Shown here piece by piece: positions 27,370 to 36,408 of a DNA stretch of 64,000 bases. This stretch comes from an uncultured Piscinibacter sp. (GTDB lineage: Bacteria; Pseudomonadota; Gammaproteobacteria; Burkholderiales; Burkholderiaceae_C): the NCBI RefSeq assembly GCF_937952055.1, contig NZ_CALFYO010000025.1, positions 62,001 through 126,000 of the forward strand, in the 5' to 3' direction. A program made the position numbers and the translations under genes. Below the pieces are notes generated by a model. It searched no databases. It was not told where the DNA came from and saw only the letters and a list, made by a program, of their open reading frames with translations. The number at the start of each line of letters is the position of its first letter. The first letter of the stretch is position 1.

Positions 27370-29746
27370 AGGGTCTTATCACGGTAGGCGTGTTGCGCTC
27401 GTCGCGCAGCAGCCGGTAACCGGGGATATTGTCCTTCAAGACCTGCAGCGGGTTGGAGCCGAGCCGCGACAGGCCCACCAGCTCGAGCTGCAGCAGCAAT
27501 CGCGTGGTCGCCTCGCTGCGGCCGGTGGACAGCCGCTCGGCGACGACACGCCCGATCCAGCAGCCCGCGTCGTATTCCAGGCCGAGCACCGAATCGGTGA
27601 TGCGGCTGTCGCGCATGCTGTAGTTGATGCGGCCGACGCTGTACCAGCTTCCCTTGCAGCCGCCGGCAGTCGACCCCGATGCCGCCGCCTCCAGCGGCGT
27701 GCGCCCGTAGATCGGCCACTGCCAGCCGAGCTCGACCTGTTCGCTCAGCCCGCGCGCCAGGCGGTAGGTCATGCCGAAGGTGCGGTAGGGTCCGGGCGAG
27801 TAGCGGGCACCGAGGATGGACCGCACCGCGCGCTCCAGGTCGGGGCTGTACTGAATCGATCCGTCCAGCGCCCAGCGCCGCGACAGCGTGGTCGAGCCGA
27901 GCAGCAACAGGTCGGAGAAGCGCTGCGTCAGCGGCGTGCACTCGGGAGCGGCCAGCGGGTCGGCCGAGGCCGTGCATTCGGCGGTGACGCGCTGGTCGCG
28001 GAACAGGTAGCGCTGCACCACGCCGAGCCGCAGCGCTTCGGCGCCGGTGTCCGGGTCGAGGAACCGCGTCGTCACGCCGGCGGTGAGCTGGTGACTGTCG
28101 GACACGCGGTCGACGCCCGAGAAGGCATTCTCGGCGTACAGCGACTCGAAGTTGAAGTCGCGCGGCGCTGCGTCGAAGGCCAGCCGCGCGTCCTGCGCCC
28201 GGTACGGCGTGTTCACGTACATCAGCCGCGGCTCCAGCGTCTGCCGCACCTCGCGGCCGAACCAGCTGGCGTCGCGCTCGAGCTGCCAGTGGCTGTCGAC
28301 GCTGAAGGTCGGGATCACCCGCGAGAGGCCGCGCTCCCCGCCCAGCGGCTCGTCCAGCGAATAGGCCGCGGCATTCAGCGAGACGCGCGGCGTCACCGTC
28401 CAGCCCGGTGCGGCGAAGGGCCTTGCCACGCTGCCCAGCGCGTGCCAGCGCAGGCCCACCGGCCGCGCCGAGGCGAGCGGGTCGGCGCGGCCGTCGGCGG
28501 GCTCGGCGAAACGGTTCAGCTCGGTCTCGAGGTTGAACTCGAAGCCGTCCGCGAGGCGCTGTATGCCGCGCAGGCCGACCTGCGGCGCGCGGTCGTACGG
28601 TGCCTCGATGCGACTGGCGGTGTCCTGCAGGATCTGCCAGCGGTGCACGCGCGCATAGCTCGTCCAGTCGCCGAAGTCGCGCCTTGCCGTGAGGTCGGCC
28701 AGCAGCAGGCGCGGTGTGATGCTGGGCACCGCACGCGGGAAGTCCTTCCAGTAGGCGTCGTCCGAAACGCGCAAGCCATCGAGCGTCAGGCCCGCGCCCA
28801 GCGGCAGCGCGGCCTCGTGCTGGAGGCCGATCGCCCAGCGCGAGCGGCCGGTCAGCCGGTCATTGGGCAGCAAGTGAAGGTTGGCCTTGCCCTGGTAGCG
28901 GCTCTCGAGATAGCGGAACTCGGCTTCGCCGCCGAAGCCGCGCTTGGCCGACGCCATCGGCGTGAACGTCGCATCGCGGTTGGGCGCGATGTTCCAGTAC
29001 CAGGGGATGGAGACCTGCAGGCCGCTCTTGCTGTCGAGGTTGATGCTGGGCGGCAGCCAGCCGGACTTGCGTTCGTCGGTGAGCGGGAAGCTCAGCACCG
29101 GCGCGCCGAGGATGGGCACGCCGTAGAAGCGCAGCACGGCGTTCTCGGCGATGCCTTCGTTGGCCTCCAAGTCCATCTTCACGCGATCGGTGGAGAGCAG
29201 CCACGCCGGGCCGCCGCTTCCATCGCTCGGGCAGCTCGTGTAGGTGGCGCCGCTGGCGACGGCGCGCTGCTCGTCGAGGAAGTCGATGCGTTTGGCGGTG
29301 CCGCCGGCGCCGGTTCGGCCGAAGAAGTAGGTCGGTTCCAGGAAGAAGCCCTCGAAGCGCTGCACGTGCAGTTGCAGCTCCGGGCCGCTGTAGACATTGC
29401 CGTCACGGCTGATGCGCACGCCGCCGCGCGCCAGCGCGAGGTCTTCCGGGTGGTCGTAGCTGAGACGATCGGCACGGATGACGAGCCCGCCGCGGCGGAA
29501 TTCGGCATCACCCTCGGCGACGGTCTCCAGATCGGGCCGGCCGCGCAACTCGCGGGCGCGCAGGATGATCGGCAGCGTCTTCGTGCCCTCGCCGCGCGGC
29601 AGCGGCTTCAGTTCCGACTCGAGCCTGAGCTCGAGCGAGGGTTCGCCGCCCTCCTGCGCGCGCAACACGCCGTGCGCTGCCAGCGCCAGGGCCAAGGGCG
29701 CGAGACGCCATCCGCGGGGCAGGGTCGAACGTCGAGAGCGGGGCAC
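27362..29746 (-). CDS. lptD: LPS-assembly protein LptD
   Basis: 794 residues from a GTG start that places a signal peptide (PRGWRLAPLALALAAHGVLRAQ) at the N-terminus. The open frame continues upstream but has no better start. The LptA-like jellyroll domain is near LPIILRARELRGRPDLETVAEGDAEFRRG, and the beta-barrel has GKANLHLLPND, LGLEYDAGCW and the final LQLELVGLSRLGSNPL. Family cysteines are present (YTSCPSDG and others). It inserts LPS in the outer leaflet with LptE, encoded here at 14026. Divergent from amgK. Confidence 0.94.
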   Translation of the reverse strand: MPRSRRSTLPRGWRLAPLALALAAHGVLRAQEGGEPSLELRLESELKPLPRGEGTKTLPIILRARELRGRPDLETVAEGDAEFRRGGLVIRADRLSYDHPEDLALARGGVRISRDGNVYSGPELQLHVQRFEGFFLEPTYFFGRTGAGGTAKRIDFLDEQRAVASGATYTSCPSDGSGGPAWLLSTDRVKMDLEANEGIAENAVLRFYGVPILGAPVLSFPLTDERKSGWLPPSINLDSKSGLQVSIPWYWNIAPNRDATFTPMASAKRGFGGEAEFRYLESRYQGKANLHLLPNDRLTGRSRWAIGLQHEAALPLGAGLTLDGLRVSDDAYWKDFPRAVPSITPRLLLADLTARRDFGDWTSYARVHRWQILQDTASRIEAPYDRAPQVGLRGIQRLADGFEFNLETELNRFAEPADGRADPLASARPVGLRWHALGSVARPFAAPGWTVTPRVSLNAAAYSLDEPLGGERGLSRVIPTFSVDSHWQLERDASWFGREVRQTLEPRLMYVNTPYRAQDARLAFDAAPRDFNFESLYAENAFSGVDRVSDSHQLTAGVTTRFLDPDTGAEALRLGVVQRYLFRDQRVTAECTASADPLAAPECTPLTQRFSDLLLLGSTTLSRRWALDGSIQYSPDLERAVRSILGARYSPGPYRTFGMTYRLARGLSEQVELGWQWPIYGRTPLEAAASGSTAGGCKGSWYSVGRINYSMRDSRITDSVLGLEYDAGCWIGRVVAERLSTGRSEATTRLLLQLELVGLSRLGSNPLQVLKDNIPGYRLLRDERNTPTVIRPYD

Positions 29747-29835
29747 GTGCAGCAAGGGCAGCGGGGCACCGTGCAGCGTCGTCGGCGCGCCCTTGTCGAG
29801 AGCGAGCGCGTCCGCGGGACGGCGGGGGTGGTTTG

Positions 29836-29841
29836 TAGAAT
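29836..29841 (+). promoter_or_regulatory. -10 element of the amgK promoter
   Basis: TAGAAT in the 129-bp divergent region, 35 bp before the TTG start chosen for amgK; a leader of about 28 nt results. Confidence 0.4.
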
Positions 29842-29875
29842 CGATTATCCACGAGGCCCAGCGGGCCGCATCGCC

Positions 29876-30940
29876 TTGACCTCCACGACCTCCCCTGCTG
29901 CCATCACCTGGGCTGACGAGTCGCGACGGGCCGCGTTCGAACGCTGGCTCGCCGACGTCCGCACGCGCCATCCGCTCGATCCGGCCACGCTTCGCAGCGC
30001 CTCCAGCGACGCGAGCTTCCGTCGCTACTTCCGCATCGACGCAGCTTCCGGCACGAGCTTCGTCATCATGGACGCGCCGCCGCCGCAGGAGGACGTGCGC
30101 CCCTTCGTCGCGGTGGCCGAGCTGTTGCACGGCGCCGGCCTGAACGCGCCGCGCGTGATCGAGCAGGACGCGGCGCAGGGCTTCCTGCTGCTCAGCGATC
30201 TCGGCTCGCGGCTGTACCTGACGGAGCTGCACGAGGCGGTGGCGTGCGGCGCCACGCAGACCGTCGACTTGCTGATGCGCGAGGCCATCGCCGCGCTGGT
30301 GCAATGGCAGTCGCGCGCCGACGCCAGTGGCCTGCCACCGTACGACGACGCCTTGCTGCGCCGCGAGCTCGCGCTCTTCCCCGACTGGTGCGTGACGCGC
30401 GAGTTCGGGATCGCCTGGACGCCCGCCCAGCAGCAGCAGTGGCAGGCCAGCTGTGACCTGCTCGTGCGCAGCGCGCTGGCCCAGCCCACGGTCGCCGTGC
30501 ACCGCGACTACATGCCGCGAAATCTGATGCTGTCCGAACCCAACCCGGGCATCCTCGACTTCCAGGACGCGGTGCGCGGACCGATCAGCTACGACGTGGC
30601 CTCGCTGCTGCGCGATGCCTTCATCTCCTGGGAAGAAGAGCGGGAGATCGACTGGGCAGTGCGCTACTGGCAGTCAGCGCGCCAGGCCGGCCTGCCCGTC
30701 GAACACGACTTCGGCGAGTTCTGGCGCCAGCTCGAATGGATGGGCCTGCAGCGGCACCTCAAGGTGCTGGGCATCTTCTGCCGCCTGAAGCACCGTGACG
30801 CCAAGCCGAAGTACAGCGAGGACCTGCCGCGCTTCTTCGCCTACGCCCACAGGGTGACAACGCGCTACAACGGCCTGGGGCCGCTGGCGCGGCTGCTGGA
30901 GCCGTTGATGGGCACCCAGCGGGTCGACGCCTACTACTGA
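29876..30940 (+). CDS. amgK: N-acetylmuramate/N-acetylglucosamine kinase AmgK-like phosphotransferase
   Basis: 354 residues from a TTG start; no ATG or GTG lies in the right place. Aminoglycoside-phosphotransferase fold: SSDASFRRYFRI (nucleotide loop), catalytic VAVHRDYMPRNLML (HxD), metal-binding GILDFQDAVRGP and YDVASLLRD. AmgK phosphorylates the anomeric carbon of MurNAc in a cell-wall recycling shortcut to UDP-MurNAc. Its usual partner murU is not adjacent: the next gene is a convergent LysR regulator overlapping its end by 7 bp. AmgK is favoured over a generic phosphotransferase because of the lptD neighbourhood. Confidence 0.85.
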   Translation: MTSTTSPAAITWADESRRAAFERWLADVRTRHPLDPATLRSASSDASFRRYFRIDAASGTSFVIMDAPPPQEDVRPFVAVAELLHGAGLNAPRVIEQDAAQGFLLLSDLGSRLYLTELHEAVACGATQTVDLLMREAIAALVQWQSRADASGLPPYDDALLRRELALFPDWCVTREFGIAWTPAQQQQWQASCDLLVRSALAQPTVAVHRDYMPRNLMLSEPNPGILDFQDAVRGPISYDVASLLRDAFISWEEEREIDWAVRYWQSARQAGLPVEHDFGEFWRQLEWMGLQRHLKVLGIFCRLKHRDAKPKYSEDLPRFFAYAHRVTTRYNGLGPLARLLEPLMGTQRVDAYY

Positions 30941-31902
30941 GCGTCCCGGGGCGAGCGAGTTTCACAACCCGCCGCCGTCAGCCACGGGTCGCGGTCCTCG
31001 CCGCCGAACACCGTCACGAGGAAGTCGACGAAGGCGCGCGTGCGCGCCGGCACGTGCTTGCGCGTGGGCATGGCGGCATAGAGGGCGGCGTCGAACAGCC
31101 GCCACTCGGGCAGCACACGCTCGAGCGCATGTTCGAGCAGTGCATCCTCGGCCACGAAGGACGGCAGGCCGGCAATGCCCAGGCCATGCAGCGCGGCGGC
31201 GTAGAGCATGTCGATGTGGGTGGTGCCCAATAGCGGCCGCGCAGCGGCGAGCGAACAGGTCTCGCCGGAGGGCTCGTCGTCGCCGTAGGCGCCGCGCACG
31301 AAGGTGACCTCGCGCAGGAAGGTCGGCAGCATCGCGTCGTGCTTCGCCAGTTCGGACGGATGCTGCGGCCGCCCGCGGCGGTCCAGGTAGTCGGGCGATG
31401 CGCAGGCGATCACCTCGCTGCGCGCAAGGCGCCGTGCCACGAAGTCGCCGTCCAACGGCCGGCGCGCCACCGAGATGATGCTCACGTCGAAGTTCTCGTC
31501 CACCGTCTCCACCGGGCCCGGCGCGGCGAGCTCGATCGTCACCTTCGGGTACTGCGCGTGGAACGCGCTCAGGTGTTTCGCCAACTGGTGAACGGCGAAG
31601 GCCGGGGGCGCGATCACGCGCAGGTGGCCACGCGGCTCGCTGCTGGCCGAGCTGGCCAGCGCTTCGGCCTCTTCAACGTCGGTGAGGATGCCGCGCACGC
31701 GCTCGAGGTAGAGCTCGCCGATGTCGGTGAGTGCGAGCCGCCGGGTCGTACGGTTGATCAGGCGTGCGCCGAGGTGCTCCTCGAGGTCGGCGACCAGGCG
31801 GGTGACCACCGCGGGCGAAAGGTTGAGCTCGCGCGCCGCGCCCGCGAAGCTGCCCACGTCGATGACCCGGGCGAAGACTCGCATGGAGTGAAGTCGGTCC
31901 AT
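30934..31902 (-). CDS. LysR-family transcriptional regulator
   Basis: 322 residues. The N-terminal winged HTH is MDRLHSMRVFARVIDVGSFAGAARELNLSPAVVTRLVADLEEHLGARLINRTTR, the CrgA/DsdC-like class common in Burkholderiales. A periplasmic-binding-type effector domain follows (RVIAPPAFAVHQL, SVARRPLDGDFVARRLARS). Divergent from the DUF4148 gene across a 118-bp AT-rich region containing short repeats. Its target is unknown; autoregulation and control of the divergent gene are the simplest guesses. Confidence 0.92.
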   Translation of the reverse strand: MDRLHSMRVFARVIDVGSFAGAARELNLSPAVVTRLVADLEEHLGARLINRTTRRLALTDIGELYLERVRGILTDVEEAEALASSASSEPRGHLRVIAPPAFAVHQLAKHLSAFHAQYPKVTIELAAPGPVETVDENFDVSIISVARRPLDGDFVARRLARSEVIACASPDYLDRRGRPQHPSELAKHDAMLPTFLREVTFVRGAYGDDEPSGETCSLAAARPLLGTTHIDMLYAAALHGLGIAGLPSFVAEDALLEHALERVLPEWRLFDAALYAAMPTRKHVPARTRAFVDFLVTVFGGEDRDPWLTAAGCETRSPRDAQ

Positions 31903-32020
31903 TTCAAGCCTGAGATTGTTTCGTCATCAGCAATGCCGTGTTTGATGTTATGCGGTTTATTGATCGATTGGCAATGCCTACAGTTCACTTCACCGATCCA
32001 AACATTGAAAGGACCCGATC
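31903..32020. promoter_or_regulatory. AT-rich divergent regulatory region between lysR and the DUF4148 gene
   Basis: Contains a direct repeat GCAATGCC at 31930-31937 and 31971-31978 (41 bp apart, about four helical turns) and an interrupted dyad CATCA-N13-TGATG starting at 31925. These are candidate LysR contact sites. A TTGGCA hexamer (31968-31973) could be a -35 for the DUF4148 gene, but the -10 is poor. A ribosome-binding site AAAGGA precedes the GTG start at 32021. Confidence 0.4.
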
Positions 32021-32338
32021 GTGAACACCAAGCAACTCTTCGCTGCCGCCGCCTTCGCCGTGCTCGGCACGTCCGCCTTCGCCGTCGAGGCCGAGCAGAT
32101 CGCCGCCCCCGCAGGCCAGCTGACGCGCGCCGAGGTGCAGGCCGAGTTCGCCCGCGCACGCGCCACCGGCGAGCTGGCCTACGCCAACGAAAGCTACGGC
32201 GGCATCAAGCAGCAAGTCTTCGCGGCCCGCGGCAGCGCCATCGAGCGCGCCGCCAGCCGCAGCCGCGATGAAGTGCGCGAAGAAGCGCGTGCCGCGAGCC
32301 GCAGCGCCGCGCTCAACCAGAACTACGTCGGCAGCTGA
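32021..32338 (+). CDS. DUF4148 domain secreted protein
   Basis: 105 residues starting with GTG. Signal peptide MNTKQLFAAAAFAVLGTSAFA, then the DUF4148 pattern: LTRAEVQAEFARARATGEL (helix), followed by a charged helix RAASRSRDEVREEARAASRSAA. Members are small periplasmic proteins multiplied in Burkholderiales genomes with no assigned function. Ends at a strong terminator, so it is a single-gene transcript. Confidence 0.85.
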   Translation: MNTKQLFAAAAFAVLGTSAFAVEAEQIAAPAGQLTRAEVQAEFARARATGELAYANESYGGIKQQVFAARGSAIERAASRSRDEVREEARAASRSAALNQNYVGS

Positions 32339-32364
32339 CCCGGCGTTCGTCGCCTTCTCGACAA

Positions 32365-32387
32365 GGCCGCCCGCGGGCGGCCTTTGT
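32365..32387 (+). terminator. Rho-independent terminator of the DUF4148 gene
   Basis: Palindrome GGCCGCCCGCGGGCGGCC at 32365-32382 flanked by AA on the left and TTTGT on the right, 26 bp after the stop codon. Confidence 0.8.
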
Positions 32388-32437
32388 CATGCGGGGACGG
32401 GCCAGGGTTGCGCCAGCCGGCCATGTCCCCGGCCGAC

Positions 32438-32578
32438 TCATTCGCGCTCGAGGACACCTTCAACGGCGTGGCGAGCCAAGGGAGCGACGGCGAGCGCGAC
32501 CGGGAGTGCGACGAGCCAGGCGGTCAGCCAAGCGCTGGTCCACAACTCGGCGAACTGGGCGCCGGGCCCAACGGCATG
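32438..32578 (-). pseudogene. Remnant of a DUF2798-type small membrane protein
   Basis: On the minus strand the frame reads GPGAQFAELWTSAWLTAWLVALPVALAVAPLARHAVEGVLERE and stops at 32438. This resembles the second half of DUF2798 proteins (a Phe-x2-x-Trp-x3-Trp-Leu-x2-Trp-Leu-Val-Ala helix ending VAPLARR). The expected first membrane helix is missing: upstream the frame runs into the start of the FAD-dependent gene at 32610. Most likely a truncated relic. The match is from memory of the family pattern. Confidence 0.45.
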
Positions 32579-32609
32579 AGACGGATGCGCGGGCCGACAA
32601 TACGCCGCC

Positions 32610-34310
32610 ATGCTGCGAATCACCGAACTGCGCCTGCCGCTGAACCATGACGAGCCCGCGCTGCGCCAGGCGGCGCTTGCGCGGCTGCGCATCGACGACA
32701 CGGCGCTGCGGCGCGTCGCGGTGTTCCGCCGCGGTTACGACGCGCGCCGCCGCAGCGACATCGTGCTCGTCTACACGCTCGATTGCGAGGTCGACGACGA
32801 GGCCGCAGTGCTCGCAGGTCATGCCGGCGACCCGCATGTGCGCATCACGCCCGACACGAGCTATCGTTTCGCCGCACACGCGCCGGCCGACTTCGCCGCG
32901 ACTCAGGGGCGGCGGCCGCTCGTCGTCGGTTTCGGTCCCTGCGGCCTGTTCGCCTCGCTGATCCTGGCGCAGATGGGCCTGCGGCCGATCGTGCTCGAAC
33001 GCGGCAAGGCGGTGCGCGAGCGCACCCATGACACCTGGGGGCTGTGGAGGCGGCGCGAGCTCAACCCGGAGTCGAACGTGCAGTTCGGCGAAGGCGGCGC
33101 CGGCACCTTCTCCGACGGCAAGCTGTGGAGCCAGATCAGCGACCCGCGCCACCTCACGCGAAAGGTGCTCACCGAGTTTGTCAAGGCCGGCGCGCCCGAA
33201 GAGATCCTCTACGTCAGCAAGCCGCACATCGGCACCTTCCGGCTCGTCGGCATGATCGAGAAGATGCGCGCCGAGATCGAGTCGCTCGGCGGCGAGATCC
33301 GCTTCAAGAGCCATGTCACCGACCTGCACATCGAAGGGGGTCAGGTGCGCGGCGTGGCGCTGGAGGATGGCACGCAGCTCGACGCGGACCACGTCGTGCT
33401 CGCGCTCGGTCACAGCGCGCGCGACACCTTCGCGATGCTCCATGCGCGCGGCGTGTTCATGGAGCCCAAGCCCTTCTCGGTGGGATTTCGCATCGAGCAC
33501 CCGCAGTCGATCATCGACCGCGCGCGCTTCGGGCCGAACGCCGGCCACCCGCTGCTCGGCGCGGCCGACTACAAGCTGGTGCACCACGCCGGCAACGGCC
33601 GATCGGTCTACAGCTTCTGCATGTGCCCGGGCGGCACGGTGGTGGCGGCGACGTCGGAGCCGGGCCGCGTGGTCACCAACGGCATGAGCCAGTACTCGCG
33701 CAACGAACGCAATGCAAACGCCGGCATCGTCGTCGGCATCGCGCCGCAGGACTACCGCCAGGACGGGCGCAGCGACGGCCCGGTCAACCCGCTGGACGGC
33801 ATCGCCTTCCAGCGAGCGCTGGAGTCGCGCGCCTACGAGCTCGGAGGCGCGAACTACGACGCGCCGGGGCAGCGCCTCGCAGACTTCCTCGCCGGACGGC
33901 CCTCGCGCGCGTTCGAGTCGGTGCAGCCTTCCTACCGGCCTGGCGTGCGGCCGACGGACCTCGGCGAACCCGGACGCGAGAGCCTGCCGGTCTACGCGAT
34001 CGAGGCGATCCGCGAGGCCCTGCCCGCCTTCGAGCGGCAGATCCGCGGCTTCGCGATGCCCGACGCGGTGCTCACCGGCGTGGAGACACGCACCTCGTCG
34101 CCGCTGCGCATCACGCGCGGGCGCGACTGGCAAAGCCTGAACGTGAAGGGTCTCTATCCGGCCGGCGAGGGCGCCGGTTATGCGGGCGGCATCATGTCCG
34201 CCGGCGTCGACGGCATCGAGGTGGCCGAAGCCGTGGGTCGCGCCCTGCTGGGCCTGGCGCCGGTCGAGCGCAGTTCGGCCACTCGCACGACGAACTTCAC
34301 TGGGGCTTGA
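32610..34310 (+). CDS. FAD-dependent dehydrogenase, COG2509 family
   Basis: 566 residues. An N-terminal alpha/beta domain (about 1-95) precedes the FAD-binding motif LVVGFGPCGLFASLILAQMG. Then come the family stretches NVQFGEGGAGTFSDGKL, FSVGFRIEHPQ, CPGGTVVAATSEPG and the C-terminal LNVKGLYPAGEGAGYAGGIMSAGVDGI. These conserved proteins resemble the HI0933/GidA-like flavoproteins; substrate unknown. Its 3' end overlaps the convergent FliL-like gene by 14 bp. Confidence 0.88.
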   Translation: MLRITELRLPLNHDEPALRQAALARLRIDDTALRRVAVFRRGYDARRRSDIVLVYTLDCEVDDEAAVLAGHAGDPHVRITPDTSYRFAAHAPADFAATQGRRPLVVGFGPCGLFASLILAQMGLRPIVLERGKAVRERTHDTWGLWRRRELNPESNVQFGEGGAGTFSDGKLWSQISDPRHLTRKVLTEFVKAGAPEEILYVSKPHIGTFRLVGMIEKMRAEIESLGGEIRFKSHVTDLHIEGGQVRGVALEDGTQLDADHVVLALGHSARDTFAMLHARGVFMEPKPFSVGFRIEHPQSIIDRARFGPNAGHPLLGAADYKLVHHAGNGRSVYSFCMCPGGTVVAATSEPGRVVTNGMSQYSRNERNANAGIVVGIAPQDYRQDGRSDGPVNPLDGIAFQRALESRAYELGGANYDAPGQRLADFLAGRPSRAFESVQPSYRPGVRPTDLGEPGRESLPVYAIEAIREALPAFERQIRGFAMPDAVLTGVETRTSSPLRITRGRDWQSLNVKGLYPAGEGAGYAGGIMSAGVDGIEVAEAVGRALLGLAPVERSSATRTTNFTGA

Positions 34311-34773
34311 CCAGCAGGTCCTGGATCGCCACCGCCCTCACCGCCGGCTCCGGCTCCTCGCTGCCAAGGTAGGCATTGAGCCGGTCGCGCATGTCCTCGG
34401 CCAGGCTCGGGATGCCTTGCGGAGAGCCGATTTGCTCGCGTGTCTGCTGGGCGATGCTGACTTCCAGCACCAGGCCGACCTGCTGCACGTTGCGCTGGAT
34501 GCTGGACTTGGCCGAGCTGCTCGGCACGTCCAACGCCACGCGGGCCTTCACCACAGTCCCGTCGATGGTGGTGGCGCGGACCTGCGGCAGCGCCACCCAC
34601 TCCGGGACGGCCCGGGTCGGCTCCGGCTCGGACCATGGCAGCTCGATCCAGGACATGCCCAACGACACGCCCACCGGCACGCAGATCAGCGCCGCCACGA
34701 CGGCCGCCACCATCAGGTTGCGCCGGCTGTCGGCGACGGGAGAAGCGAGATCGGAAGTCGAAGGAGCAGCCAT
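34297..34773 (-). CDS. FliL-like single-pass membrane protein
   Basis: 158 residues from ATG 34773; an upstream in-frame TTG adds three residues. A short cytoplasmic N-terminus and one membrane helix (NLMVAAVVAALICVPVGVSLGM) precede a periplasmic domain. Its C-terminal pattern QQTREQIGSPQGIPSLAEDMRDRLNAYL...VRAVAIQDLLVKPQ follows that of FliL (SQT-x-E-L...G-x-x-x-L...VxxVxFxxFVxQ). No flagellar gene is nearby, so a flagellar role is doubtful. It could regulate another stator or membrane complex. Confidence 0.55.
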   Translation of the reverse strand: MAAPSTSDLASPVADSRRNLMVAAVVAALICVPVGVSLGMSWIELPWSEPEPTRAVPEWVALPQVRATTIDGTVVKARVALDVPSSSAKSSIQRNVQQVGLVLEVSIAQQTREQIGSPQGIPSLAEDMRDRLNAYLGSEEPEPAVRAVAIQDLLVKPQ

Positions 34774-34886
34774 CGGCAGCAAGCGGTGACGCGGAACCCC
34801 GATTAGAGGGTCCCCGCCGCCTGCGTGGCCGGTTGATCAGCACACCGAAAGCGGGCCAGTTGTGGCGGGTGCCACGAAACCCGCGA

Positions 34887-36362
34887 CTACGGGCAGGCCG
34901 CCATCACTTGTGCCACCGCCGCCGTCAGCTTCTTGCCGTACGGCACGTGCAGGAACTCGTTGGGGCCGTGCGCGTTGCTCTTCGGGCCGAGCACGCCGCA
35001 GACCATCATCTGCGCCTTCGGGAAGCCCTGCTGCAGCATGCTCATCAACGGGATCGTGCCGCCCTGGCCGATGTAGCCGCACGCTTCGCCGAAGTGCGCG
35101 CTCGACGCTGCGTTCAGCGCCTCTTCCAGCCAGGGCGCCAGCGTCGGCGCATTCCAGCCGCTGGCGCCTTGCGCGCCGACGCGGCCATCGGCCGCGAAGG
35201 TGACCTTGGCGTTGTAGGGCGCGTTGTCCTCGAGCAGCGTCTTCAGCTCGGCGGCGGCGCGGTTGCCGTCGACCAGCGGCGGCAGGCGCAGCGACAGCTT
35301 GAACGCGGTGTAGGGGCGCAGCACGTTGCCGGCGTTCTTCAGCTCGGGGAAGCCATCGGCACCGGTCACGCTGAGCGTCGGTTTCCAGGTGCGGTTGAGC
35401 AGCGCCTGCGTCGGGTCGGTGGTGGTCGGCAGGGTGGGGCCGCCGTCGGCACCGCAGGCCCAGGGGAAGCGCTTCCACACCTCGTCACCGAGGATGGCCG
35501 CGGTGGCACGCGCCTGCTCGATGCGCTCCGCCGGGATCTGGCAGTGGAAAGCTTCGGGCAGCAGGTTTCCGGTCTTCGCGTCCTCCAGCCGGTCGAGCAC
35601 CTGGCGCAGGATGCGGAAGCTCGACGGCACCAGTCCACTCGAATCGCCCGAGTGCACGCCCTCGGTGAGGATCTCCACCTTCAGCGTGCCGGTGACGTTG
35701 CCACGCAGGCTGGTGGTGAGCCAGAGCTGGTCGTAGTTGCCGGCGCCGCTGTCCAGGCAGACGACGAGTGCAACGTTGCCCAGCCGCGGCGTCAGCACGT
35801 CGATGTAGGCCGGCAGGTCGAAGGAGCCGCTCTCTTCGCAACTCTCGATGATGCCGACGCAGCGTGGCCGGGGGATGCCTTGCCGGTCGAGCGCCTCGAT
35901 CGCGGTGATCGAGGCGTAGATCGCATAGCCATCGTCGGCGCCGCCGCGGCCGTAGAGCAGGCCGTTCTCGTATTTCGGCGTCCACGGCCCGAGGTCGTTG
36001 CGCCAGCCGTTGAACTCGGGCTGCTTGTCGAGGTGACCGTACAGACAGATGGTGTCGGTGCTGGCGGACTTGGTCGCCGGCACCTCGAAGAAGATCACCG
36101 GCGTGCGGCCGGGCAGGCGCACCACCTCCAGCGTCAGGCCAGCGATCTTGCGCCCCTCGACCCAGGCCGCGGCGTCGCGCACCACGCGCTCGAGGTGCCC
36201 GTTCTTCTCCCAGTCGGCGTCGAACATCGGGCTCTTCGCGGGGATGGCGATGTAGTCGGTCAGCGCCGGGACGATCTGCTCGTCCCAGACCCGCGCGGCA
36301 AAGGCGCCGATCGCGGTGATTTCGTCGCTCTGCAAGGGCTGCAGCGGATCTCGTGCATTCAT
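34887..36362 (-). CDS. M20 family metallopeptidase (dipeptidase-like)
   Basis: 491 residues. The di-zinc ligands are recognisable: His in LYGHLDKQPE, bridging Asp in YGRGGADDGYA, catalytic Glu-Glu in ESCEESGSFD, an Asp in CLDSGAG, and His in KSNAHGPNEF. A dimerisation domain lies in the middle (EGVHSGDSSGLVPSSF). No signal peptide, so cytoplasmic. It cleaves small peptides or N-acyl amino acids. Divergent from a LivJ-type binding protein, with an inverted repeat between them, suggesting peptide or amino-acid use. Confidence 0.9.
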   Translation of the reverse strand: MNARDPLQPLQSDEITAIGAFAARVWDEQIVPALTDYIAIPAKSPMFDADWEKNGHLERVVRDAAAWVEGRKIAGLTLEVVRLPGRTPVIFFEVPATKSASTDTICLYGHLDKQPEFNGWRNDLGPWTPKYENGLLYGRGGADDGYAIYASITAIEALDRQGIPRPRCVGIIESCEESGSFDLPAYIDVLTPRLGNVALVVCLDSGAGNYDQLWLTTSLRGNVTGTLKVEILTEGVHSGDSSGLVPSSFRILRQVLDRLEDAKTGNLLPEAFHCQIPAERIEQARATAAILGDEVWKRFPWACGADGGPTLPTTTDPTQALLNRTWKPTLSVTGADGFPELKNAGNVLRPYTAFKLSLRLPPLVDGNRAAAELKTLLEDNAPYNAKVTFAADGRVGAQGASGWNAPTLAPWLEEALNAASSAHFGEACGYIGQGGTIPLMSMLQQGFPKAQMMVCGVLGPKSNAHGPNEFLHVPYGKKLTAAVAQVMAACP

Positions 36363-36408
36363 ACCGACGCTCCGGTCCTTCGGTTGTGGGGGTGTCGACT
36401 CGGGGAGG

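Noticed and set aside
27266..29875. Plus-strand open frame upstream of and in frame with amgK, antisense to lptD
   Set aside because: It would give a 1224-residue protein whose first 870 residues are an Arg/Ala-rich shadow of lptD; the kinase homology begins only after 29876.
34297..34773. Calling the FliL-like gene fliL
   Set aside because: The C-terminal pattern is similar but no flagellar genes flank it, so the symbol would overstate the evidence.
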